Shown here: one piece after another, positions 1 through 5,148 of the stretch
Position numbering within the stretch: the stretch's first letter is position 1
Layout: each line of letters starts with the position of its first letter
Assembly: GCA_023440945.1 (NCBI GenBank)
Contig: JAEZRL010000078.1
Location: 1-5,148, forward strand
Origin: Bacteroidota bacterium
Lineage (GTDB): Bacteria > Bacteroidota > Bacteroidia > Chitinophagales > Chitinophagaceae
Reading direction: 5' to 3'
Length of the DNA: 5,148 bases
The notes under the pieces: generated by a model
Told to the model about the DNA's origin: nothing
Databases searched by the model: none
What the model saw: only the letters and a program-made list of their open reading frames with translations
Program-made: the position numbers and the translations under genes

Positions 1-314
1 TAAAATTTAATTCTGATCGAATTGATAATTTTCGGGTGTATATGATGGCAGGTTTGAAATATGATATTGATCTTGCCAGTAACTCAACTGCACGTAATGC
101 AGAAGACCTTGTAAAGCTGAAGAAATTTGACTACGGATATGAAGCCGGGATCGGGTTTAACTTTTACCTGCCATTTGTAACCTTATCTCCTGAACTCAAA
201 GTAAGCAACGGATTAAGTAATATTCACAGCCGCGATCCTAATCTGCTTTATTCGAATGTGCTGGATAAATTACAATCAAGAATGATTGTGTTCTCCATTC
301 ATTTAGAAGACTGA
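1..314 (+). CDS. porT: PorT-family outer-membrane beta-barrel protein, 3' end (partial)
   Basis: This is the C-terminal 103 residues of a gene that begins before the window. The reading frame is open from base 3 and ends at TGA 312-314. A GTG at 36 is internal, because in-frame codons upstream of it (K-F-N-S-D-R-I-D-N-F-R) continue the same protein. The fragment alternates short aromatic/hydrophobic beta-strands with polar loops: 'GLKYDIDLAS', then 'YGYEAGIGFNFYLPF', then 'LSPELKVSNGL', and a last strand 'RMIVFSIHLED'. This pattern, above all G-x-K-Y-x-I-D-L-A-S followed by G-F-x-F-Y-x-P-F and S-P-E-L-K, resembles the PorT family from memory. PorT is an outer-membrane barrel needed for type IX secretion in Bacteroidota. 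Its position before uppS and bamA fits an envelope cluster. A general PorT-like barrel outside the secretion system is the main alternative, as the N-terminal half is not visible. Confidence 0.72.
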   Translation, partial: KFNSDRIDNFRVYMMAGLKYDIDLASNSTARNAEDLVKLKKFDYGYEAGIGFNFYLPFVTLSPELKVSNGLSNIHSRDPNLLYSNVLDKLQSRMIVFSIHLED

Positions 315-360
315 CTTAACTGCCGCTTGCATGATAAAAACTTCTTAATCATAAAAAGCA

Positions 361-394
361 TTTCTGTCTCAAACCTATCTATTTATTACCTTTG
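361..394 (+). promoter_or_regulatory. Candidate Bacteroidota sigma-A promoter for uppS
   Basis: TACCTTTG at 387-394 is an exact match to the -7 box TAnnTTTG of Bacteroidota primary-sigma promoters. The upstream box is weak: TTTCTG at 361-366, ending 20 bases before the -7 box, only partly resembles the expected TTTG. Transcription would start near 399-402, about 20 bases before the uppS ATG. This would make uppS the first gene of its own transcript and not merely a passenger of the porT transcript. It is inferred from consensus only. Confidence 0.42.
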
Positions 395-406
395 ACATCC
401 TCTAAT

Positions 407-411
407 AAAGG
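407..411 (+). promoter_or_regulatory. Ribosome-binding-like sequence of uppS
   Basis: AAAGG lies 8 bases before the ATG at 420. It is the only gene start in the window with a purine-rich motif at Shine-Dalgarno distance. It supports the ATG at 420, as does the in-frame TGA at 393-395, with no ATG, GTG or TTG codon between them. Confidence 0.45.
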
Positions 412-419
412 CATCTCCA

Positions 420-1178
420 ATGGAGGATTTAAAAGAAAAAATTGATCAGTCGCATTTGCCCCGTCATATCGCAATAATTATGGATGGAAATGGACGTTGG
501 GCAAAAGAAAAAGGCCATGACCGCCTCTATGGACATTTTCATGGTGTGGAGAGTGTGCGCAATATTGTGGAAGGTGCTGCTGAACTGGGTATCGAATACC
601 TTACGCTATATGCTTTCAGCACCGAAAATTGGGACAGGCCGCAATATGAAGTAACCGCTTTAATGGAGTTGCTTGTTGATACTATTCGCAAAGAAGTTCC
701 TACACTTAATAAAAATAATATCAAGTTGCATGTTATTGGTGATATGAAAATGTTACCAGATTATGCCCGTGCAGAATTGCAGGAAGCTTTGGATGAAACC
801 CATAAGAACACAGGTTTGAACCTGATCATGGCATTAAGTTACAGCAGTCGCTGGGAACTCGTTAATGCCGTAAAAAATATAGCTTCGGATGTGAAGGAAG
901 GTAAGGTGGACCCTGAAACCATCACACAGGATACACTTCAGAAATATCTTACTACCAGTGAATTTCCCGATCCTGAATTAATGATACGTACCAGTGGAGA
1001 ATATCGCATCAGTAACTTCCTGTTATATCAACTGGCTTATGCTGAACTATATTTTACGAATACCCGGTGGCCCGATTTCAGGAAGGAAAATTTATATGAG
1101 GCCATTATAGATTTTCAAAACCGCGAAAGAAGATTTGGTAAGATAAGCGAACAACTGCACCAGGAACACCTGCTTTAG
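420..1178 (+). CDS. uppS: Isoprenyl transferase (undecaprenyl diphosphate synthase)
   Basis: This is a complete 252-residue cis-prenyltransferase, the usual family length. It condenses isopentenyl diphosphate units onto farnesyl diphosphate to give the C55 lipid carrier used for peptidoglycan and surface glycans, acting at the cytoplasmic face of the membrane. The diagnostic motifs are present and run four residues behind E. coli numbering: 'IAIIMDGNGRWA' with the Mg-binding Asp22 and Arg26, Arg35 and His39 of the R-x-x-GH segment, 'FSTENW' with Asn70-Trp71 and then Arg73, 'LSYSSRWE' (139-146), and 'IRTSGEYRISNFLL' with Arg190, Arg196 and Ser198, followed by Glu209 in 'AYAELYF'. No expected catalytic residue is missing. 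There is no signal peptide, as expected for a cytosolic enzyme. The start is the first possible one after an in-frame TGA at 393. It is followed 131 bases later by bamA, a linkage known in Bacteroidota and also in proteobacteria. Confidence 0.97.
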   Translation: MEDLKEKIDQSHLPRHIAIIMDGNGRWAKEKGHDRLYGHFHGVESVRNIVEGAAELGIEYLTLYAFSTENWDRPQYEVTALMELLVDTIRKEVPTLNKNNIKLHVIGDMKMLPDYARAELQEALDETHKNTGLNLIMALSYSSRWELVNAVKNIASDVKEGKVDPETITQDTLQKYLTTSEFPDPELMIRTSGEYRISNFLLYQLAYAELYFTNTRWPDFRKENLYEAIIDFQNRERRFGKISEQLHQEHLL

Positions 1179-1200
1179 TTTACTTAATTCTGCATAAAAA

Positions 1201-1245
1201 TACACTTGTATTTAACAAACACTTTTGATTATTCCCGTTAATTTG
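1201..1245 (+). promoter_or_regulatory. Weak candidate promoter boxes upstream of bamA
   Basis: Two imperfect -7-like boxes lie in the 131-base uppS-bamA spacer: TACACTTG at 1201-1208 and TTAATTTG at 1238-1245, each one base from TAnnTTTG. Neither has a clear TTTG at the right distance upstream (TTTA at 1179-1182 and TTTA at 1211-1214 are the nearest). The spacer is long enough for a separate bamA promoter, but neither box is convincing, and bamA could equally be read through from uppS. Confidence 0.2.
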
Positions 1246-1263
1246 CCGCCCTAACACAAAAAA

Positions 1264-1290
1264 CTGCGGCGTAATTTCACTCGCAGACGC
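1264..1290 (+). repeat. Paired inverted repeats in swapped order in the bamA leader
   Basis: CTGCG (1264-1268) is complementary to CGCAG (1282-1286), and the directly adjoining GCGT (1269-1272) is complementary to ACGC (1287-1290). The order is A-B-A'-B', so the two short stems interleave and, with no linker bases between them, would form as alternatives and not together. The element lies 20 bases before the bamA ATG and is GC-rich against an AT-rich spacer. The stems are only 4-5 base pairs, so any structure would be weak and chance is possible. Confidence 0.3.
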
Positions 1291-1309
1291 TTTATAAACA
1301 TCAATTTGG

Positions 1310-4090
1310 ATGCAGCACGTGTACAAAATTTTGGTACTGATTATTGTAGTTAATCTTGTTTTTCAAAACAGTTATGCTCAAGTACCAGGCAATCAACCTT
1401 TGAATCCATCAGATACCATCGGTCAGCCGACAACTTCTCTTAACAGCGATCTCTTAAATATCTTCAATCAAAAACAACCAAAAAAATATAAAATAGCAGG
1501 TGTTACCGTTAGTGGTAACCGTTTTTTTGATCAGGCTTTGCTGTTATCAGTTTCAGGATTAACTGTTGGTGATGAAGTGGTTATACCAGGAGGCGACAAC
1601 TTCGCAAAAGCAATTCAAAAATTATGGTCGCAGAATTATTTTAGTGATGTAGAAATATATATCACGAAGTTGGAAGGAGAAAACATTTGGCTTGAAATTG
1701 CAGTAACGGAAAGGCCACGATTATCGAGCTTTATTTTTAATGGCATCAATAAAAGTGAATCAGACGAACTGAAAGGAAAAACCGGTTTGGTAAAGGGAAG
1801 AGTGATAACCGAAAATATGAAACACGCTGCCATTGATGCAATTGACAGATATTTTTCTGATAAGGGCTACAGGGGCGTGCAGGTAACCATCGTTCCCAGA
1901 ACGGATACTGCTTTGGAGAATTCCCAAACACTTGTTTTTAACATCAATAAAGGAAGTAAGGTAAGGATAAACGATATCAATTTTGCTGGCAATACGGTTG
2001 ATGAACTAAAGCTGCAAAAGCAGATGAAGGGAACTAAAGAGATGACAAGAATTACCTTGTTTCCTACAAAAGATACCGCAGGTTTTGCTAACCCGAAACA
2101 ATACACCTTTAGTGATTATTTAAGAGATAAAGGTTTTTTAATACCTACCAAAACAAGACGTTTTCTTGATCCTTATGTTCGTTTAAAATTCTTCTCTTCT
2201 GCAAAGTTCAACGAGAAGAAATATGAAGAAGATAAAAATAAAATAATCGATTATTATAACTCGCTTGGTTATCGGGATGCGCAAATTGTAAGAGATACCC
2301 AATATTACAATGCGAAGAATAATATGAACATTGACATGCAGGTTGATGAAGGTCATAAATATTATTTTGGCAACATAACCTGGAGAGGAAATACAAAATA
2401 TCCCGATTCTTTATTAACTGCTATTCTTGGTATAAAAAAGGGCGATACTTATAACCTTGATGTACTCAATAAAAAATTAGGTAAAACTTTATCTGCAGAA
2501 GGTGGCGATATCAGCGGTTTATACATGGACGAAGGTTATTTGTTCTTCCAGGTAAATCCGGTTGAAGTAGCCGTTTATAATGATACGATCGATTTTGAAA
2601 TTCGCATTATTGAAGGCCCGCAGGCAACATGGAAAAATGTGCGCATAACAGGCAACGATAAAACAAAGGAATATGTTATTCGCCGTGAATTGAGAACGTT
2701 ACCGGGAGAGCAATTCCGCCGTTCTGACGTTATCCGTTCACAACGTGAAATTGCCAATCTTGGTTTCTTCAATCAGGAAAAGATAAATCCCAATATTGTT
2801 CCCAATCCTGACGACGGAACGGTGGATGTTACATGGGAAGTGGAAGAAAAGTCAAGTGATCAGTTGGAACTTAGTGCCGGCTTTGGTGGTGGTATTGGTT
2901 TAACGGGAACATTAGGCGTTTCGTTCAACAACTTTTCTATCAAAAATATTTTTCATAAAGAAGCATGGGATCCTTTGCCAACAGGCGACGGTCAAAAGTT
3001 AAGCGTACGTGTTCAAAGTAATGGACGTGCTTATCGTTCTTATAACATCTCTTTCACCGAGCCTTGGTTTGGTGGCAAGAAAAGAAATTCATTAACGCTT
3101 GGTTTCTATGATACCAAGTTTGCAAATGCTTACGATCCCTATACCGGAACTTATACAAATAAGGCAGCGGATACATCATTCTTTAAAACAACCGGCGCAT
3201 CTATTGGTTTTGGTAAACAATTACAATGGCCTGACGATTATTTTTCACTCAGCTTAACGCTTAATTATGCACGTTACACATTGCGTAATTACGCAATTGA
3301 TCAGAATCTTATTTTGAAAAATGGATCGCTTTTCAACAATGGCTATTCCAATAACCTTAGTTTAAAATTGGCCTTGCAGCGTACTTCTGTTGACCAGCCA
3401 ATCTTCCCGAGAAGCGGTTCTAACTTTCTTGCCTCATTACAGGTAACGCCACCTTATTCTGCATTTAATCCGGATATAGTAAATGCTACTAACCCGTATA
3501 AATGGGTGGAATATCACAAAGAAAGATTTACTGCAGAATGGTATGTTCCGTTAGGAAGACCAAAAGGCGAAGACAAGAATAAACAGTTTGTATTAAAGGC
3601 TTCAGCCAAATACGGTTTTATAGGAAGATATAATCATAAACTGAATGTTTCACCGTTTGAAAGATTCCAGTTAGGTGATGCAGGTTTAAGTAACACGTAT
3701 GCATTACTTGGTTACGATATTATAGCACAAAGGGGTTATCCTGTTTATCAAACTTCCGATCCAAGAGTAAACCCTGATCAGCAGGGAGCGTCTCAGTATT
3801 TTACCATGTTCAATAAATACACGCTGGAACTGCGTTATCCATTTAGTTTGAACCCGAGCAGTACTATTTATGGCTTAACGTTTTTTGAAGCAGCAAACGG
3901 ATGGTATTCATTCAAAGATTATAATCCATTCCAGTTACGCCGTTCTGTTGGTGTGGGTATGCGTTTCTTCCTGCCAATGTTTGGTTTATTAGGTTTTGAT
4001 TATGGTATTGGTTTAGATAGATTTGGACCAAATTCTACTTTAAAGGATGCCGGACGTTTTACCTTTATGCTTGGTTATGAACCAGATTAA
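1310..4090 (+). CDS. bamA: Outer-membrane protein assembly factor BamA
   Basis: This complete 926-residue Omp85 protein inserts beta-barrel proteins into the outer membrane as the core of the BAM complex. Residues 1-23 are a signal peptide (hydrophobic core LVLIIVVNLVF, cleavage likely after SYA), then a polar linker to about 58. Five POTRA domains follow, at about 60-138, 139-217, 218-352, 353-441 and 442-514; each shows the usual V/I-x-x-x-GN type opening or a related form. POTRA3 is about 55 residues longer than normal. The C-terminal barrel (about 518-926) carries FTEPWF at 582-587 and the loop-6 motif as Q-R-G-Y (807-810), keeping the conserved Arg808-Gly809. It ends 'FMLGYEPD' and not in an aromatic residue. 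There are no cysteines. The start is fixed: an in-frame TAA lies at 1295-1297 and only aca-tca-att-tgg codons separate it from the ATG. No Shine-Dalgarno is visible. Its chaperones are encoded directly downstream. Confidence 0.96.
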   Translation: MQHVYKILVLIIVVNLVFQNSYAQVPGNQPLNPSDTIGQPTTSLNSDLLNIFNQKQPKKYKIAGVTVSGNRFFDQALLLSVSGLTVGDEVVIPGGDNFAKAIQKLWSQNYFSDVEIYITKLEGENIWLEIAVTERPRLSSFIFNGINKSESDELKGKTGLVKGRVITENMKHAAIDAIDRYFSDKGYRGVQVTIVPRTDTALENSQTLVFNINKGSKVRINDINFAGNTVDELKLQKQMKGTKEMTRITLFPTKDTAGFANPKQYTFSDYLRDKGFLIPTKTRRFLDPYVRLKFFSSAKFNEKKYEEDKNKIIDYYNSLGYRDAQIVRDTQYYNAKNNMNIDMQVDEGHKYYFGNITWRGNTKYPDSLLTAILGIKKGDTYNLDVLNKKLGKTLSAEGGDISGLYMDEGYLFFQVNPVEVAVYNDTIDFEIRIIEGPQATWKNVRITGNDKTKEYVIRRELRTLPGEQFRRSDVIRSQREIANLGFFNQEKINPNIVPNPDDGTVDVTWEVEEKSSDQLELSAGFGGGIGLTGTLGVSFNNFSIKNIFHKEAWDPLPTGDGQKLSVRVQSNGRAYRSYNISFTEPWFGGKKRNSLTLGFYDTKFANAYDPYTGTYTNKAADTSFFKTTGASIGFGKQLQWPDDYFSLSLTLNYARYTLRNYAIDQNLILKNGSLFNNGYSNNLSLKLALQRTSVDQPIFPRSGSNFLASLQVTPPYSAFNPDIVNATNPYKWVEYHKERFTAEWYVPLGRPKGEDKNKQFVLKASAKYGFIGRYNHKLNVSPFERFQLGDAGLSNTYALLGYDIIAQRGYPVYQTSDPRVNPDQQGASQYFTMFNKYTLELRYPFSLNPSSTIYGLTFFEAANGWYSFKDYNPFQLRRSVGVGMRFFLPMFGLLGFDYGIGLDRFGPNSTLKDAGRFTFMLGYEPD

Positions 4091-4104
4091 TGAAGATTGA
4101 GAAA

Positions 4105-4138
4105 TTTTGGAATTGAAGCTATTCTTTCTGTTTCTTTG
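4105..4138 (+). promoter_or_regulatory. Candidate promoter for the skp pair
   Basis: TTTTG at 4105-4109 and TTTCTTTG at 4131-4138 are separated by 21 bases, which fits the usual spacing of the Bacteroidota TTTG and TAnnTTTG boxes; the second box has one mismatch (T for A at its second base). Transcription would start near 4143-4146, about 40 bases before the skp ATG. It is inferred from consensus and spacing alone. Confidence 0.3.
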
Positions 4139-4183
4139 AGTAGAATTTTATAACAAAATTTAGTAATAGCAAATAGTTCGTCT

Positions 4184-4699
4184 ATGAAAAAAATATTGAT
4201 CATCGTTTTTAGCCTGATGCTTATATCAGCGGGAACTTATGCACAACGTTATGCCGTTATTGATACAAGATATATTTTAAATAAATTGCCCGAATACCAG
4301 GATGCAGATAAAAAATTACAGCAGATAAGCGAGCAGTGGCAAAAAGAAATTGACGATAAGCAGGCTGATCTTAACCAGATGTATAAAAACTACGATGCTG
4401 AACAGTACATGCTGAGTGATGAGTTGAAAAAGAAAAGAGAAGATGAGTTGTTTAATAAAGAAAAGGAATTAAGAGATCTGCAGAAGAAACGTTTTGGATA
4501 CGAAGGCGACTTGTTCACTGAAAGACAAAAGCTTGTTAAACCTATACAGGACAAGGTTTATAATGCTGTTCAAAAAATGGCTGTAGCAAATAATTATGAT
4601 TTCGTTCTCGATAAGAGCGAAGGAATTACCGTTATATTTGCCGACCCTAAGCTGGATAAAAGCGACCAGATTTTACAGGCTTTAGGTATTAAAGGGTAA
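4184..4699 (+). CDS. skp: OmpH/Skp-family periplasmic chaperone (first copy)
   Basis: This complete 171-residue protein belongs to the OmpH/Skp family, trimeric chaperones that hold unfolded outer-membrane proteins in the periplasm and deliver them to BamA. Residues 1-20 form a signal peptide (MKK, hydrophobic ILIIVFSLMLI, cleavage likely after TYA). The mature protein opens with the typical beta-strand 'RYAVIDTRYILNKLPEY' (22-38). A long, highly charged Lys/Glu/Gln helical stretch at about 40-125 would form the tentacle-like coiled coil. It closes with the returning strands and C-terminal helix 'YDFVLDKSEGITVIFADP' (138-155) and 'QILQALGI'. The length is normal. The ATG at 4184 is the first start after an in-frame TAA at 4151-4153; no Shine-Dalgarno is present. 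It lies 93 bases after bamA and 68 before a paralogue. Confidence 0.93.
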   Translation: MKKILIIVFSLMLISAGTYAQRYAVIDTRYILNKLPEYQDADKKLQQISEQWQKEIDDKQADLNQMYKNYDAEQYMLSDELKKKREDELFNKEKELRDLQKKRFGYEGDLFTERQKLVKPIQDKVYNAVQKMAVANNYDFVLDKSEGITVIFADPKLDKSDQILQALGIKG

Positions 4700-4708
4700 A
4701 CAAAATAT

Positions 4709-4771
4709 ATGAAAGCAGCCTCACAAAAATTGCAAGCTGCCTTGAGGTTAAAAAATCAACATTTAAAATGA
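4709..4771 (+). CDS. Possible 20-residue leader ORF overlapping the second skp start
   Basis: An ATG at 4709 opens 20 codons ending in TGA at 4769-4771, which overlaps the ATG (4768-4770) of the second skp as ATGA, the arrangement typical of translational coupling. The predicted peptide is small, basic and rich in Ala, Leu, Lys and Gln, with two seven-residue units (KAASQKL and QAALRLK), so it could form an amphipathic helix. The matching DNA shows AAGCAGCCT at 4713 and AAGCTGCCT at 4734, 21 bases apart. It has no Shine-Dalgarno, and I know of no homologue. A chance ORF is a real possibility. Confidence 0.25.
   Translation: MKAASQKLQAALRLKNQHLK
4715..4747 (+). repeat. Interleaved inverted repeats between the two skp genes
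   Basis: GCAGC (4715-4719) is complementary to GCTGC (4736-4740), and CCTCA (4719-4723) is complementary to TGAGG (4743-4747). The pairs are interleaved (A-B-A'-B') and share base 4719, so they suggest two alternative hairpins with 16- and 19-base loops. No T-run follows, so it does not look like a factor-independent terminator. It sits 20 bases before the second skp start and inside the possible leader ORF. Confidence 0.3.
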
Positions 4772-5148
4772 AAAAAGTTTTCTTTTCTTTATTGATCCTT
4801 GCAGGATTCCTGTTTTCAACTAACACTGTTAATGCTCAAACAAAACCAATTAAGATCGGTTATTTCGATATTGATCAAATGGTAATGGCAATGCCGGGTT
4901 ACAGGTCGGTTGATAGTTTGTTACAGATATATCAGAGCGACTCACTAAACGCCGAATACAATATTTATCTGAATGAATACCATCGCTTGGACAGCACTTT
5001 CAAAGCTGACTCTGCCGCAGGAAAATCAAAAGCGGTACTTGATTACAGCGCCCAGCAAAGACAACAGGTAGCTACAAATCTTGTGTATTGCCAGCAGATA
5101 TCTCAAAATAAACTGGAAAATAAAAGAGGACAACTAGCCCAGCCTTTA
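4768..5148 (+). CDS. OmpH/Skp-family periplasmic chaperone (second copy, 3' end beyond window)
   Basis: The frame is open from ATG 4768 to the window edge, giving 127 residues without a stop. Residues 1-23 are a signal peptide (MKK, then hydrophobic VFFSLLILAGFLF, cleavage likely after VNA). The mature start 'IKIGYFDIDQMVMAMPGY' (28-45) is the hallmark OmpH/Skp opening, with a hydrophobic strand, Asp and the M-P-x-Y turn. The following helical region is less charged than in the first copy, and rich in Ser, Asp and Gln instead of Lys and Glu. It holds a cysteine at 108, the only one in any protein encoded here. It is probably an ancient paralogue and not a recent duplicate, since similarity to the first copy is limited to the signal peptide and the domain opening. 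The start is chosen for its signal peptide; the frame stays open upstream to the preceding gene but offers no other ATG. No Shine-Dalgarno is present; the upstream bases are A/T-rich. Confidence 0.88.
   Translation, partial: MKKVFFSLLILAGFLFSTNTVNAQTKPIKIGYFDIDQMVMAMPGYRSVDSLLQIYQSDSLNAEYNIYLNEYHRLDSTFKADSAAGKSKAVLDYSAQQRQQVATNLVYCQQISQNKLENKRGQLAQPL

Noticed and set aside
36..314. A short separate gene starting at GTG 36
   Set aside because: The same frame is open back to base 3 with barrel-like residues, so GTG 36 is an internal valine codon of a longer PorT-like protein.
331..352. ATGAT...ATCAT inverted repeat after porT as a terminator
   Set aside because: The stem is AT-rich, 5 base pairs with a 12-base loop, and is followed by A-residues and no T-run.
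539..724. Minus-strand ORF inside uppS
   Set aside because: It is fully antisense to conserved UppS motifs and has no start signal or recognisable domain.
1867..2106. Minus-strand ORF of 79 codons inside bamA
   Set aside because: It lies antisense to a certain BamA coding region and resembles no known protein; it is a by-product of the bamA codons, as are the other antisense ORFs within uppS and bamA.
4090..4116. An 8-codon ORF whose ATG overlaps the bamA stop (TAATG)
   Set aside because: It is too short to judge, has no recognisable feature, and ends 67 bases before skp, so it couples nothing.
1..5148. CRISPR array, mobile element, tRNA, or a novel defence or biosynthetic system
   Set aside because: No regularly spaced repeats, transposase or integrase coding, cloverleaf-like sequence or unknown multi-gene cassette was seen; the window is filled by recognised envelope genes.

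Overview
The window looks like a chromosomal housekeeping segment from a Bacteroidota bacterium, most likely of the Chitinophagaceae or a nearby Sphingobacteriia-type lineage (inference). The signs are moderately AT-rich DNA, a PorT-like protein of the type IX secretion system, a Bacteroidota-style long BamA with an enlarged third POTRA domain and an '-EPD' C-terminus, two tandem OmpH/Skp genes, a match to the Bacteroidota -7 promoter box (TAnnTTTG), and almost no Shine-Dalgarno sequences. No mobile element, CRISPR array, tRNA or rRNA was seen. All genes are on the + strand.

Layout: (1) 1-314, the 3' end of a PorT-family outer-membrane beta-barrel gene. (2) 315-419, a spacer with a good Bacteroidota promoter candidate. 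(3) 420-1178, uppS, which makes undecaprenyl diphosphate. (4) 1179-1309, a bamA leader with weak promoter candidates and a small element able to fold two ways. (5) 1310-4090, bamA. (6) 4091-4183, a spacer with a second promoter candidate. (7) 4184-4699, a complete OmpH/Skp chaperone gene. (8) 4700-4767, a spacer holding a possible 20-codon leader ORF whose TGA overlaps the next ATG as ATGA. (9) 4768-5148, the 5' part of a second, diverged OmpH/Skp gene that runs off the window.

The genes form one envelope-assembly neighbourhood. UppS supplies the lipid carrier for peptidoglycan and surface polysaccharide. Skp-like chaperones carry unfolded outer-membrane proteins across the periplasm, and BamA inserts them. 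A PorT-like barrel would be one of the clients. The arrangement is familiar for the phylum, and I do not see an unknown defence, mobile or biosynthetic system here. The less ordinary points are small: the overlapping leader ORF before the second skp, swapped-order complementary segments in two spacers, and a lone cysteine in the second chaperone.
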